From Nocardia cyriacigeorgica (GTDB taxonomy: Bacteria > Actinomycetota > Actinomycetes > Mycobacteriales > Mycobacteriaceae): a stretch of 64,000 nt of DNA. Under the pieces are notes generated by a model that made no database searches, had not been told where the DNA came from, and saw only the letters and a list, made by a program, of their open reading frames with translations. This document shows, piece after piece, positions 30,262 to 39,019 of this stretch. A program made the translations under genes and the position numbers. Each line of letters starts with the position of its first letter. The stretch's first letter is position 1. The stretch covers positions 1 to 64,000 of the forward strand of contig NZ_JAAGUY010000024.1 in NCBI RefSeq assembly GCF_010868145.1, given 5' to 3'.

Positions 30262-31128
30262 TCATTTGAGCAGCCGGGACATGCGCCGGTCGGCGAGGAT
30301 CTTGCCCCCGGTCTGACAGGTCGGGCAGTACTGGAACGAACGTTCGGCGAAGGAGACCTCACGGACGGTGTCGCCGCATACCGGGCACGGCAGGCCGGTG
30401 CGTGCGTGCACCCGCATCCCCGAACGCTTTTCGCCTTTGAGCCGGGCGGCGTCCTGTCCGACGGAGCGTTGCACGGCATCGAGCAGCACCGTCCGCATAG
30501 CCTCGTACAGCTGCGACACCTTGTCTTCGGGCAGGGATTTCGCGGTGGCGAACGGCGAGATGCGGGCGGTGTGCAGGATTTCGTCGGAGTAGGCGTTGCC
30601 GATGCCCGCCAGCAGCGACTGCTCGACCAGTGTGGTCTTGATGCGCTGTGTGGTGCCAGCGAGTATCTCCGCGAACTGGGTCTCGGTGATGTCGAGTGCG
30701 TCCGGGCCGAGCCGGGCAATGCCGGGGACGTGCTCGGGATCGTCGACGATGTAGACCGCGAGCCGCTTCTTGGTACCTGCCTCGGTGAGGTCGAAGGCGG
30801 GGGTGGCGCCCTCCGGGGTGAAGAAATGCACCCGCAATGCCAGCGGCCCCTTGCCCGGTTTCGGTGGTGTCGCGCTCGGATTGTCGGTCCAGCGCAGCCA
30901 GCCGCCGCGGGAGAGGTGGGTGATCAGCCACAGTCCGCCGCAGTCCATGCCGAGGAACTTGCCCCACCGGCCCGCGCCGGTCACGTCGCGCCCGGAGAGA
31001 TCGGTGACCGGCGGATCGAAGGTCTTGACCGCACTCAACGCCGCCACATCGACACGCCCTACCACCGCGCCGACCGCGTGTTCCCGGAGGAACTGCGCCA
31101 ACGCCTCCACTTCCGGTAGTTCGGGCAC
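30262..31128 (-). CDS. Fpg/Nei family DNA glycosylase
   Basis: A 288-residue base-excision enzyme that removes oxidized bases and nicks at the abasic site. The GTG at 31128 was chosen because it directly precedes PELPEVE, placing the catalytic proline at position 2 and Glu at 3. The helix-two-turn-helix is QSLLAGIGNAYSDEIL, and the C-terminal zinc finger is CPVC with 16 residues before CPTC. The sequence differs from housekeeping MutM and resembles the second actinobacterial Fpg-like group. The esterase upstream on the other strand is convergent. Confidence 0.92.
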   Translation of the reverse strand: MPELPEVEALAQFLREHAVGAVVGRVDVAALSAVKTFDPPVTDLSGRDVTGAGRWGKFLGMDCGGLWLITHLSRGGWLRWTDNPSATPPKPGKGPLALRVHFFTPEGATPAFDLTEAGTKKRLAVYIVDDPEHVPGIARLGPDALDITETQFAEILAGTTQRIKTTLVEQSLLAGIGNAYSDEILHTARISPFATAKSLPEDKVSQLYEAMRTVLLDAVQRSVGQDAARLKGEKRSGMRVHARTGLPCPVCGDTVREVSFAERSFQYCPTCQTGGKILADRRMSRLLK

Positions 31129-31185
31129 GCGACCAAGGCTACCTGCGACCACCGACAGAATCGGGCTGTCGCCGCAGGCCCACCT

Positions 31186-31761
31186 CTAGTGGCGACGCAG
31201 TCCCGCGATGACGAGCCCGACCATCCGCCGTGCGTTGTAGCGCGGGTTGTTATCCGCGCCGATGCACAGATTGCCGACCCCGCGCATCAGTTCGTACGCG
31301 TCGGTGCCGGAGATGATCTCGTCTGCCTCGGCCGCGGCGTCGAGTAGCTGGGCGCACACGGGAACCAGGCGGTCGAGGAAATAGGCGTGCAGCGTGTCGA
31401 AGGCCGAGTCGTCGGACTGCAACGCTTCGGCGAGACCGTGTTTGGTGATCAGGAAGTCGACGAACAGGTTGATCCATCGCCCCAGTGCCGCATGCGGTGA
31501 GTCGCTGCTCGCCAGCAACGCCGGGCCTGCCTCGGCACACGCCTCGACCTGATGCCGGTAGACCGCGACGATCAGATCGGCGCGGGTCGGGAAATGCCGG
31601 TAGATCGTGCCGACGCCGACCCCCGCCCGCGCGGCGATATCGCGCACTGGAACGTCGACGCCCGATGCGACGAACGCGGCGGCGGCCGCATCCAGCAGGG
31701 TCTGCTCGTTGCGCCGGGCGTCGGCTCGTTTGCGTGGGCTGCCGGACCCGCTGTCACTCAC
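31186..31761 (-). CDS. TetR-family regulator, divergent from aldo/keto reductase
   Basis: A 191-residue repressor. The helix-turn-helix is PVRDIAARAGVGVGTIYRHF near residue 38, typical of TetR; a C-terminal helical ligand domain follows (AYELMRGVGNLCIGAD). GTG at 31761 reads MSDSGSGSPRKRADARRNEQ. It is divergent from the aldo/keto reductase gene across 151 bp holding two perfect 15-bp inverted copies, so direct repression of both genes is likely. Confidence 0.9.
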   Translation of the reverse strand: MSDSGSGSPRKRADARRNEQTLLDAAAAAFVASGVDVPVRDIAARAGVGVGTIYRHFPTRADLIVAVYRHQVEACAEAGPALLASSDSPHAALGRWINLFVDFLITKHGLAEALQSDDSAFDTLHAYFLDRLVPVCAQLLDAAAEADEIISGTDAYELMRGVGNLCIGADNNPRYNARRMVGLVIAGLRRH

Positions 31762-31790
31762 TGCTTGGCCTTTGCTCGAGGGTTGGCAAA

Positions 31791-31832
31791 CGGAACAACG
31801 TTCCGTATGTTGGTTATCGGAACGTTGTTCCG
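31791..31832. promoter_or_regulatory. Paired inverted operators, TetR/aldo-keto reductase
   Basis: CGGAACAACGTTCCG (31791-31805) and its exact reverse complement CGGAACGTTGTTCCG (31818-31832) flank a 12-bp spacer, TATGTTGGTTAT, that could hold a -10 element. Each arm is itself nearly palindromic. The arrangement fits two TetR dimers binding over the divergent promoters. Confidence 0.7.
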
Positions 31833-31912
31833 CTTGTTCAGGATGTCAGAACGGGCTGGTGGACACCACTTCACGCGCCGCGAACGGGCGCGGCTCTCGA
31901 GGAGAAACACGT

Positions 31913-32932
31913 ATGCAGTACCGCACTCTGGGCCGCACCGGTGTCCAGGTCAGCGCGCTCGCACTCGGTGCGATGAACTTTGGCGCCACCGGCCGCACCG
32001 TCCAGGACGAGGTCACCGCGATGGTTGACGCGGCCCTGGACGCCGGGATAAACCTCATAGACACCGCGGATTGGTACGGCCGCGGAGAGTCCGAAGAAAT
32101 GGTCGGCACGGCTATCGCCGGTCGCCGTGATGACATCGTGCTGGCTACGAAGGCGGCTATGCCGATGGATGACGAGCGCAACCATCGCGGAAGTTCGCGC
32201 CGGTGGCTGGTTACCGCGCTGGACAACAGCCTGCGCCGGCTGGGGGTCGACCATGTCGACCTCTACCAGATCCACCGATGGGACCCGAGTGCCAGTGACG
32301 AGGAGACGCTGTCGGCGCTGACCGATCTACAGCGCGCCGGGAAGATCCGCTACTTCGGTTCCTCGACGTTCCCCGCGTACCGCATCGTGCAAGCGCAGTG
32401 GGCCGCTCGGGAAAACCGTCTGAGCCGCTACGTCACCGAGCAGCCGAGCTACTCGATTCTGCAGCGCGGCATCGAAGCTCACGTCCTGCCGGTGGCCGAA
32501 CAGTACGGGCTCGGCGTGCTGGTGTGGAGCCCGCTGGCTTCGGGGTGGCTGTCGGGTGCGATCCGGGCGGACCGGGAAATCGCCACCAGCCGTTCGTCAT
32601 TCATGCCGGAACGCTTCGACCGCACCGTCCCGGCCAACCGGGCCAAAATGGACGCTGTCGAACAGTTGGCCGAGGTTGCCGACCAGGCCGGTCTGACCAT
32701 GATCCAGCTCGCGCTCGGATTCGTCACCGCGCACCCGGCCGTGACCAGCGCGTTGATCGGTCCGCGCACGATGGACCATCTGCGCTCGCAGCTCGCGGCC
32801 GCCGACACCCTGCTGCCCGGCGACGTGCTCGACGCGATTGATGCCATCGTCGCTCCTGGCGTCGACCTCGCCGCGCACGAGAAGCACGATGCTCCGCCCG
32901 CCCTGCTCGACGCGAACCTGCGGCGTCGCTGA
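31913..32932 (+). CDS. Aldo/keto reductase
   Basis: A 339-residue TIM-barrel oxidoreductase using NADPH. Catalytic residues read D50 and Y55 (NLIDTADWYG), K80 (VLATKAAM) and H121 (YQIHRWD). YRTLGRTGVQVSALALGAMNFG is the usual beginning, and the ATG follows GAGGAG by 8 bp. It belongs to the YajO/voltage-channel-beta-like group and may reduce reactive carbonyls. Regulated by the divergent TetR. A short stem (32956-32961 with 32971-32976) downstream is a weak terminator candidate. Confidence 0.93.
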   Translation: MQYRTLGRTGVQVSALALGAMNFGATGRTVQDEVTAMVDAALDAGINLIDTADWYGRGESEEMVGTAIAGRRDDIVLATKAAMPMDDERNHRGSSRRWLVTALDNSLRRLGVDHVDLYQIHRWDPSASDEETLSALTDLQRAGKIRYFGSSTFPAYRIVQAQWAARENRLSRYVTEQPSYSILQRGIEAHVLPVAEQYGLGVLVWSPLASGWLSGAIRADREIATSRSSFMPERFDRTVPANRAKMDAVEQLAEVADQAGLTMIQLALGFVTAHPAVTSALIGPRTMDHLRSQLAAADTLLPGDVLDAIDAIVAPGVDLAAHEKHDAPPALLDANLRRR

Positions 32933-32995
32933 ACCGCTCCGGTAGATCCTGTTGCCTCGGCGAAGCTCAAGCCGAGCCCGGGTGTCGGTTCTCGA

Positions 32996-34402
32996 CTACC
33001 GCAACGCCGATGCGAGGCATTCGGCGGCGATCGGTACCGCGGTGGTGAAGTCGGCGTCCAGCAGTGCCGAGTAGCCGAGCGCCACCCCGAAGGCGCGTTG
33101 CGGTCCGATGTGATGGCGCGACAGGCCGTCCAGTGCGACACGACGGCGGCGGGCCGCGGCGACGGCGTGGTGCTCGGCGTCGACGGTCGGCAGCGGGACC
33201 ACGAGATGTGAACCGGCGTCGTCGCCACGGATGGTCAGCCCGCGGCGGCGTAGTTGGTCCACGACGAAGGCGCGTCGCGTGGGCATGATCCGGCGGAGCC
33301 TGCGCAGGTGCCGGGCGAGGTCGCCGTATGCAGCCAGCTCGGCGAGAACCAGCTGTCCGGCGGGGCTCGGTGAGCTGCCGATCTGTGCCCGGTACGCCAG
33401 CACCGCATCGGCGATCTCGGGCGCGGCGACCAACCAGCCCGCACCGAGGGTGGGGGACAGGATCTTGCTCGTCGTGCCGAGGTGGACGACGACGTCGGGC
33501 GCCATGGCCGCCAACAAGGGCAAGGGGGCGGTGTCATAACGCAGTTCACCGTCGTAGTCATCCTCGATGAGCAGCACATCATTGGCCCGTGCGTAGTCGA
33601 CCAGCCGGACACGGCGAGCTGCTGTCATCCGTTCGCCCAGCGGGAACTGGTGCGCCGGAGTGCAATACACGGCCTTGATGCCACCCGGCAACGCGTCGAG
33701 CCGCAGGCCCTCGTCGTCCACCGGCGCCGGCACCACCTGGACGCCTGCCGCGCGGAAGGCTCCGACCGCCCGCTGATACCCCGGATCCTCCATGGCGACA
33801 CTGTCACCGGGACGCAATACAGCACAGGCGATCTCGTTCACCGCCGCACTGGTTCCCGAGGTCGCCAGGATCGCAGTGCCGCCGCCAGCGCTGAGCCCGC
33901 GATGGCGTAGCAGATGTTCGGTAACAGCCGCCAGGTACTGCGGCTCGCCGCGGCGATCTTTGCGCACCGCGGGGTCACGGTCCGCGGCGGCTCGCCAGGC
34001 GCGCCGCCACGCGGGCCGGTCGATGGCGGGCACGCAGGGTGCGCCGGGGCCGAGATCGAGCAGTGCCGTCGGCTCGGTGGGCGGGGTGGCGGCGGTGGCA
34101 CCCTGGTGCCCGGGTAGGGGCGCTGCGGTCAGGTAAGTTCCCGACCCGCGTCGGCCGTCGAGCCAACCCTCGGCGTGCAACTGATCGTAGGCGGCGGCGA
34201 CCACCGTGCGGCTGACGGCGAGCTGCTCGGCCAGTGACCGCGAGGACGGCAATCTGTCACCGCCGCGCAGCGCACCGGACGTCGCGGCACGGCGCAGCCC
34301 GTCGGCGAGCTGCACCGACAGCGGTGTGGCGCTCGCACGGTCCAGGTCGAGCAGTTCGGCGATAACCTCGGACACCGAAAGTGGCCTTTCATTCTCTATC
34401 AA
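32996..34402 (-). CDS. MocR/PdxR-type regulator (GntR HTH plus aminotransferase domain)
   Basis: About 468 residues. An N-terminal GntR winged helix (LPSSRSLAEQLAVSRTVVAAAYDQL) is linked to a class-I aminotransferase-like domain; the PLP-binding lysine is probably in LGTTSKILSPTLGAGW. MocR proteins use PLP or an aldimine as the signal; PdxR members control vitamin B6 genes. The divergent neighbour is a PNPOx-fold protein, fitting that link. The start is uncertain: TTG at 34402 (used) or GTG at 34375 preceded by AAAGG. Confidence 0.9.
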   Translation of the reverse strand: MIENERPLSVSEVIAELLDLDRASATPLSVQLADGLRRAATSGALRGGDRLPSSRSLAEQLAVSRTVVAAAYDQLHAEGWLDGRRGSGTYLTAAPLPGHQGATAATPPTEPTALLDLGPGAPCVPAIDRPAWRRAWRAAADRDPAVRKDRRGEPQYLAAVTEHLLRHRGLSAGGGTAILATSGTSAAVNEIACAVLRPGDSVAMEDPGYQRAVGAFRAAGVQVVPAPVDDEGLRLDALPGGIKAVYCTPAHQFPLGERMTAARRVRLVDYARANDVLLIEDDYDGELRYDTAPLPLLAAMAPDVVVHLGTTSKILSPTLGAGWLVAAPEIADAVLAYRAQIGSSPSPAGQLVLAELAAYGDLARHLRRLRRIMPTRRAFVVDQLRRRGLTIRGDDAGSHLVVPLPTVDAEHHAVAAARRRRVALDGLSRHHIGPQRAFGVALGYSALLDADFTTAVPIAAECLASALR

Positions 34403-34427
34403 AATTGGCTATTCAATGATGCCATTG
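34401..34427. promoter_or_regulatory. AT-rich divergent promoter region with inverted repeat
   Basis: AAAATTGGCTATTCAATG is unusually AT-rich for this genome and leads into CAATG-ATGC-CATTG (34414-34427), a perfect inverted repeat between the mocR and PNPOx-like genes. It is the likely binding site of the MocR regulator. Confidence 0.45.
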
Positions 34428-34447
34428 CTTCCGGCAGGGTGAAACAC

Positions 34448-35134
34448 ATGACCGAACAAGCCCTGCTCCGGCCTCCGCTCTCACCGACCCCGCGCAGCAC
34501 CCCCACGCGGCTGAAGGATCGCGCCAGGACCGACCGCGCCGATCTGGATGCGGTCCTCGATGCGGGACTCATCTGCCACCTCGGTGTCCTGCTCGGTGGC
34601 AACCCCGTGGTGCTTCCTACGGCGTACGGCCGCGACGGAAACCTGCTCTACCTGCATGGGTCCACCGGCGCAGGCAACATGCGGGCGGCGTTGGCGCAGG
34701 ATGTGTCGGTGGCGGTCACCCTGGTCGACGGTGTGGTCTATGCCCGGTCCGCCATGCATTTCTCGATGAACTATCGGTCGGCTGTGGTGCTCGGTCGCGC
34801 CGTCGAGATCACCGATCCGCAGCAGCGGCTGCACGGACTCCGGGTGATCGTCGAGCACGCGGCGCCGGGCTCCTGGGATCGGGTCCGGCCGCCGAACAAG
34901 AAAGAACTGGCCGCGACCGTTGTCCTCGCGCTCGAGCTCACCGAGGCATCGGTGAAGATGCGCGCTGGTGGACCGAGCGACGATGCCGACGACATTAGAG
35001 CGGGCGGTGTGTGGGCAGGTGTGTTGCCGACGCGTCAGGTGTGGGATCCGCCGGTGTCCGCGCCGGACCTCGATGGCGGAGTTGCGGTGCCGTCCTCGGT
35101 ATCCCAGCGGTGCGCCGCCCGCCAGTCGGGTTGA
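34448..35134 (+). CDS. Pyridoxamine 5'-phosphate oxidase-fold (FMN-binding) protein
   Basis: A 228-residue split-barrel flavin protein of the Pyridox_ox_2 group: LICHLGVLLGGNPVVLPTAYGRDGNLLYLHGSTGAGNM, then SAMHFSMNYRSAVVLGRAVEI. The ATG at 34448 has AGGGTG at good distance; a GTG at 34439 is in frame. Members bind FMN or F420 and act as small-molecule reductases or oxidases; true pyridoxamine oxidase activity is uncertain. The divergent MocR regulator suggests a link to vitamin B6 or amine metabolism. Confidence 0.87.
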   Translation: MTEQALLRPPLSPTPRSTPTRLKDRARTDRADLDAVLDAGLICHLGVLLGGNPVVLPTAYGRDGNLLYLHGSTGAGNMRAALAQDVSVAVTLVDGVVYARSAMHFSMNYRSAVVLGRAVEITDPQQRLHGLRVIVEHAAPGSWDRVRPPNKKELAATVVLALELTEASVKMRAGGPSDDADDIRAGGVWAGVLPTRQVWDPPVSAPDLDGGVAVPSSVSQRCAARQSG

Positions 35135-35241
35135 CCGAAGGCGAGCTCGGACAGCGCGGCGGTGACCTCCGCGGGCGAGGCAGGTGCGACACCGTGTGCG
35201 CTCACCGCTGCGATCTGTTCGTGTTCGGCGGAATCCGACAT
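35035..35241 (-). CDS. Possible small hypothetical protein
   Basis: A 68-residue reading frame beginning MSDSAEHEQIAAVSAHG, ending 215 bp before the C-terminus of the mocR neighbour's partner on the other strand, with 100 bp antisense to the PNPOx gene 3' end. Its N-terminal half (EVTAALSELAFGQPDW) looks like a helix; no domain is recognised. No convincing ribosome binding site. It may be a real small gene upstream of the channel or only a shadow of coding bias. Confidence 0.3.
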   Translation of the reverse strand: MSDSAEHEQIAAVSAHGVAPASPAEVTAALSELAFGQPDWRAAHRWDTEDGTATPPSRSGADTGGSHT

Positions 35242-35250
35242 GGCACCAGG

Positions 35251-35802
35251 TTAATTCGCCGCGTCCGGCTTCCGCTGTTGTCGTACCAGTTCCAGCCGCC
35301 GGGTGACACTGGTCGTCAGCACGGTGATCAGGGTGCCGAGCACCACCAGATCGAACACGATCTGCACCATGCTCGCGATGCGCGCGGCCTGGCCGACCGC
35401 ATGGATATCACCGTAGCCGACCGTGGCCAGCGTCGACACCGTGTAATACAGGGCGTCGGTGCGGGTGTCGATGCCATAGAACTGATTCGTGCCGCGGTCG
35501 TCGAGGATGTAGTAGAACAGCGCGAAGAAGACCACGACGACCGACACCACCAACAGCAGCCCGTCGACCCGGCGGGTGGTGTCCTCCATGGCGGCGATGT
35601 ACTGCGTGATCCGCCGGTAGCCGAGCCAGGCGAGACCGACGACTCCCGCGACGAACGCGATCAGGGTGAGGATCCGGGCGGGCCAGGTGGTGGCGAAATC
35701 CGAGCCGATCGGAACGCAGTAGTAGAGCAGCAGCGCGCACACCACCGTGCCGATATTGCGCAGGGCGTGCGCGCGCCGGGAGGTTTGTGGGATCGCCGTC
35801 AT
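35251..35802 (-). CDS. Potassium channel family protein
   Basis: A 183-residue membrane protein. Several hydrophobic helices (IGTVVCALLLYYC, ILTLIAFVAGVVGLAWLG, LLLVVSVVVVFFALFYYIL, IVFDLVVLGTLITVL) surround a pore loop with the potassium selectivity filter TVGYGD in YYTVSTLATVGYGD. No RCK or cyclic-nucleotide domain is fused. ATG at 35802 starts MTAIPQTSRR. The channel probably conducts K+ across the plasma membrane as a tetramer. Confidence 0.9.
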   Translation of the reverse strand: MTAIPQTSRRAHALRNIGTVVCALLLYYCVPIGSDFATTWPARILTLIAFVAGVVGLAWLGYRRITQYIAAMEDTTRRVDGLLLVVSVVVVFFALFYYILDDRGTNQFYGIDTRTDALYYTVSTLATVGYGDIHAVGQAARIASMVQIVFDLVVLGTLITVLTTSVTRRLELVRQQRKPDAAN

Positions 35803-35870
35803 CGGTCCATGATCGACCGGTCCGGCGCGGCGCGCGGTGATACGCGCCGGATCGATGAACGTCTGGCCGG

Positions 35871-36542
35871 TCAGCCCAGGTAATACCGGGTGTCTCGGCC
35901 GTACAGCACCAGGTCGGCCCGGTGTGCGGTGGTCGCGACGAGTTCGGCGTTGGCCATATCGCTGTCGTGCACCTTGACCGCAGCGGCTGCTTCGTCTCGT
36001 CCGCCGCGCAGGTGACGGCTCAGCAGTCGGTCGATGAGGATGTTCCGGTCGGTGGTCAGGTACCAGCACTCGTCCAGCAAGAGTCGCACCGCCGACCACG
36101 GCCCGTGCTCGACGAGTAAATAGTTGCCCTCGGCGATGACGATCCGCTGATGGGTGACGACGATGCCGCCGGGTGTGGGCTCGTCGGTGACGCGGTCGAA
36201 CGTCGGCCAGGGCACCGGTTCACCGATCGGGGTGTGCCGCAACCGGTTCAGGCCTGCGACGAATCCGGTGACGTCGAAGGTATCGGGTTCGCCCTTGCCC
36301 GTGAGTCGTCCGGCGGCCCGAAGTTGTGCGTTGGGCAGATGGTAGCCGTCCATCGGGGCGAGCTCGGCGACCGCGGAGCCGGCGGCGACGTTGATGGCAT
36401 CGCGCAACGTCGCCGACAGCGTCGACTTCCCGGTGCCGGGTGGGCCCGCGATGCCGAGCAGGTGTCGGCCCGCGCGCCCGTCGGCCCGGGTTCGTACGCG
36501 CTCGGCGAGCGCGGCCACGGTCGTTTCCGGATCAGCCGCCAC
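35871..36542 (-). CDS. Nucleoside/nucleotide kinase family protein (uridine kinase-like P-loop)
   Basis: About 223 residues. The P-loop GIAGPPGTGKST is followed by APMDGYHLPNAQL, FDVTGFVAGLNRL and IAEGNYLLVEHGPW, the pattern of the actinobacterial panK/uridine kinase-like family (FrcK/YggC type). It likely phosphorylates a nucleoside or sugar; the substrate is unknown. Start choice is open: GTG at 36542 (used) or GTG at 36608, which would overlap the acyl-CoA dehydrogenase stop by 41 bp. Confidence 0.87.
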   Translation of the reverse strand: MAADPETTVAALAERVRTRADGRAGRHLLGIAGPPGTGKSTLSATLRDAINVAAGSAVAELAPMDGYHLPNAQLRAAGRLTGKGEPDTFDVTGFVAGLNRLRHTPIGEPVPWPTFDRVTDEPTPGGIVVTHQRIVIAEGNYLLVEHGPWSAVRLLLDECWYLTTDRNILIDRLLSRHLRGGRDEAAAAVKVHDSDMANAELVATTAHRADLVLYGRDTRYYLG

Positions 36543-36567
36543 CGGCGTGACGGTACGCGCGTGTGTG

Positions 36568-38187
36568 TCAGACGAACGCCCGCTCGATGATGGAGGTGGT
36601 GTCGACACCGGTCGGCAGGGTGCCGAAGGCGATACCCCAGTCGTCGCCGAGCCTGGTCGCGCAGAAGGCGTCCGCGACGGCGGAATGGCCGTGCCGTACC
36701 AGCTGCGCGCCCTGCAGAACCAGCGCCATCAGCTCGATGACGCGGCGGGCGCGGTATTCGATATCGCTGAGGTCGGACAGTTCCTTACCGACCCGGTCGA
36801 TGGCGTCGTCGAGCCGCGGGTTCGCTCCGCGGGCCAGGTTCACCTCGTTGAAGTAGGCCTCCACCGTCTCCGGTTGACGGCCCATGGCGCGCAACGCGTC
36901 CAGCGCCGCGACATTGCCCGAACCCTCCCAGATCGACATCAGCGGCGCCTCCCGGTACAGCCGCGGCATCCCGGACTCTTCGGCATAACCATTGCCGCCG
37001 AAACATTCCAGTGCCTCCGCCGCGTGCGACGGCGCGCGCTTGCACACCCAGTACTTGGTGACGGCCAGGGCGATCCTGCGCAGCGCGGCCTCGGCGGGAT
37101 CGCTGCTCGCGCGGTCGGTGGCGCCGGCAAGGCGCATCATGACCGTGGTCGCCGCCTCGGATTCGATGACCAGATCGGCCAGCACGTTCGCCATCGCGGG
37201 TTGGTCGATCAGCTTGGCGCCGAATACTTCCCGATGACGGGCATGATGCACCGCGAAGACGGCGCCGACCCGCATACCGGTGGCCGAACCGATCACGCAG
37301 TCCAGCCTGGTCATGTTCACCATCTCGATGATGGTCTTGACACCCGCACCCTCGGCGCCGACCAGCCATCCGGTGGCGTTCTCGTATTCGATCTCCGAGG
37401 AGGCGTTGGACTTGTTGCCCAGCTTGTCTTTGAGCCGCTGGATCCGGATGGGATTACGGGTGCCGTCGGGCAGTACCCGCGGCAGCAGGAAACACGACAG
37501 CCCGCTGGGCGCCTGCGCCAGGGTGAGGAACATATCCGACATGGGCGCCGAGGTGAACCACTTGTGCCCGACGATCCGGTAGGAGCCGTCCGGCTGCGGG
37601 GTGGCGGTGGTGGTGTTCGCCCGCACATCGGAGCCGCCCTGCTTCTCCGTCATCGACATGCCTGCGATCAGGCCAGCCTTCGTCGACGGCTCCCGCAGAC
37701 CGAAATCGTAGGTGCGCGAACCGAGCAGCGGCTCGTATTTCGCGGCGAGCTCCGGGTTGTTGCGCAGCGCGGGGACAACGGCGTAGGTCATCGAGATCGG
37801 GCACATATGCCCGGCCTCGGCGGCGCCCCACGTGTAGAACTTGGCCGCGCGCGCGGTGTGCGCGCCCGGTCGATCGTCGAGCCAGGGCGCGCCGTGCAGG
37901 CCATGTGACACCGCCACGTCCATCAGGTCATGCCAGTGCGGATGGAACTCGACCTCATCGATGCGGTGACCGTAGCGATCGTGGGTGTGCAGCACCGGTG
38001 GGTATTCGTTGGCCAGCCTGCCCCACTCCTGGGCGCGTGCACTGCCCGCCAGCGCGCCGAGTTCGCGGACCTCGGCCTCGGCCCAGCCCGCACCTTCCCG
38101 GTGCAGCCCTTCGAGCAGGGCCGGGTTACGGGAGACGTCGAACGGGACGATCGGCGGAACCTGGTTGAAGACTTCATGCGTCTGCAT
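36568..38187 (-). CDS. Acyl-CoA dehydrogenase, AidB-like
   Basis: A 539-residue FAD enzyme. The N-terminus (THEVFNQVPPIVPFDVSRNPALLEGL) and GMSMTEKQGGSDVRANTT, KWFTSAPMSDMFLTLAQA, ALECFGGNGYAEESGMPRLYREAPLMSIWEGSGNV are characteristic of the AidB branch. AidB homologues have isovaleryl-CoA dehydrogenase activity and bind DNA in the E. coli alkylation response. The ATG overlaps the 3' end of the upstream TetR gene by 14 bp, so the two are cotranscribed. Confidence 0.93.
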   Translation of the reverse strand: MQTHEVFNQVPPIVPFDVSRNPALLEGLHREGAGWAEAEVRELGALAGSARAQEWGRLANEYPPVLHTHDRYGHRIDEVEFHPHWHDLMDVAVSHGLHGAPWLDDRPGAHTARAAKFYTWGAAEAGHMCPISMTYAVVPALRNNPELAAKYEPLLGSRTYDFGLREPSTKAGLIAGMSMTEKQGGSDVRANTTTATPQPDGSYRIVGHKWFTSAPMSDMFLTLAQAPSGLSCFLLPRVLPDGTRNPIRIQRLKDKLGNKSNASSEIEYENATGWLVGAEGAGVKTIIEMVNMTRLDCVIGSATGMRVGAVFAVHHARHREVFGAKLIDQPAMANVLADLVIESEAATTVMMRLAGATDRASSDPAEAALRRIALAVTKYWVCKRAPSHAAEALECFGGNGYAEESGMPRLYREAPLMSIWEGSGNVAALDALRAMGRQPETVEAYFNEVNLARGANPRLDDAIDRVGKELSDLSDIEYRARRVIELMALVLQGAQLVRHGHSAVADAFCATRLGDDWGIAFGTLPTGVDTTSIIERAFV

Positions 38188-38956
38188 CGTGTGCTCCTGG
38201 GTGCGTGACCGCGGGGAACGGCATGGTCGCCATGCCGTCGGCGCTCACCGGATCGGGGGTGAGTGGATGGGTGCCGGGTGCCGGACCGGCCTTGGGCGAT
38301 TCGGAGAGGGATGCGGTGGTCGTGATGGGTGCCGACGGCCAGCTGGTATCCGGGCGCGGCCCGCGGCGCACTCCGAGGGCGCGCAGCGCGAACGACACCA
38401 GTTCCGGGACGACGGATTCGGTGTGCGGCGCATGGGCGAGCGGCCCGACAAGTACCTCACCGATCGCGCCGACCATGGCTGCGGAGCTGATCCGCGCGTC
38501 CTGTGCGGGCAGCTCGCCACGGGCGACGCCGTCGGCCACCGCCGCCTCGAAGGTCTCGGCGAAGGCGCGCCGGAATCGCAGACGTTCGGCGTCGATCGCC
38601 GCGTCGACGGGTTCGGCGAGCAGGACGTAGGCGAGCTTCGGATTCTTCAGCGCGCGCACGGCGAAGGTCTCGACGGCCGCGCTGACCCGTTGTGCGGCGT
38701 CGCCGCCGGAACCCGCCGCCGCGACGGCCTCGACCTCGCGGGTGACCACCTTGCGGAAGACACCGGTGACCAGATCGGCCTTGCCCTCGAAGTGCTTGTA
38801 CACCGTTCCGGTGGCTACACCGGCCTCGGCCGCCACCGCCGCCATGGACAGGCCGGCGAAACCGTCTCTGGACAGCACCCTGGTCGCGGCCTGCACGATC
38901 AGTGCCGCCTGCGCGTCGAGCCGGGCCTGGACGGCCGGGGTTCTGCGGTACACCAC
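38174..38956 (-). CDS. TetR-family regulator, upstream of AidB-like dehydrogenase
   Basis: A 260-residue regulator. The HTH is LSMAAVAAEAGVATGTVYKHFEGK, followed by a TetR C-terminal domain. Beyond residue about 200 there is an unusual Pro/Ser/Thr-rich tail of about 55 residues (GPRPDTSWPSAPITTTASLS) with no recognizable domain. GTG at 38956 is adjacent to a perfect inverted repeat; an alternative GTG is at 38953. It overlaps the acyl-CoA dehydrogenase start and is divergent from an enoyl-CoA hydratase, suggesting a fatty-acid degradation regulon. Confidence 0.88.
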   Translation of the reverse strand: MVYRRTPAVQARLDAQAALIVQAATRVLSRDGFAGLSMAAVAAEAGVATGTVYKHFEGKADLVTGVFRKVVTREVEAVAAAGSGGDAAQRVSAAVETFAVRALKNPKLAYVLLAEPVDAAIDAERLRFRRAFAETFEAAVADGVARGELPAQDARISSAAMVGAIGEVLVGPLAHAPHTESVVPELVSFALRALGVRRGPRPDTSWPSAPITTTASLSESPKAGPAPGTHPLTPDPVSADGMATMPFPAVTHPGAHDADA

Positions 38957-38958
38957 GC

Positions 38959-38985
38959 AAGAAGTGAAGCATGAATTCACTTCTT
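38959..38985. promoter_or_regulatory. Perfect 10-bp inverted repeat at the TetR start
   Basis: AAGAAGTGAA and TTCACTTCTT are exact reverse complements separated by 7 bp. The site begins 2 bp upstream of the TetR GTG and is about 35 bp from the enoyl-CoA hydratase start. It is the likely operator for both directions. Confidence 0.65.
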
Positions 38986-39019
38986 CACACAAGGGGTGTC
39001 AGGCCGTATGGTCGGTGAG

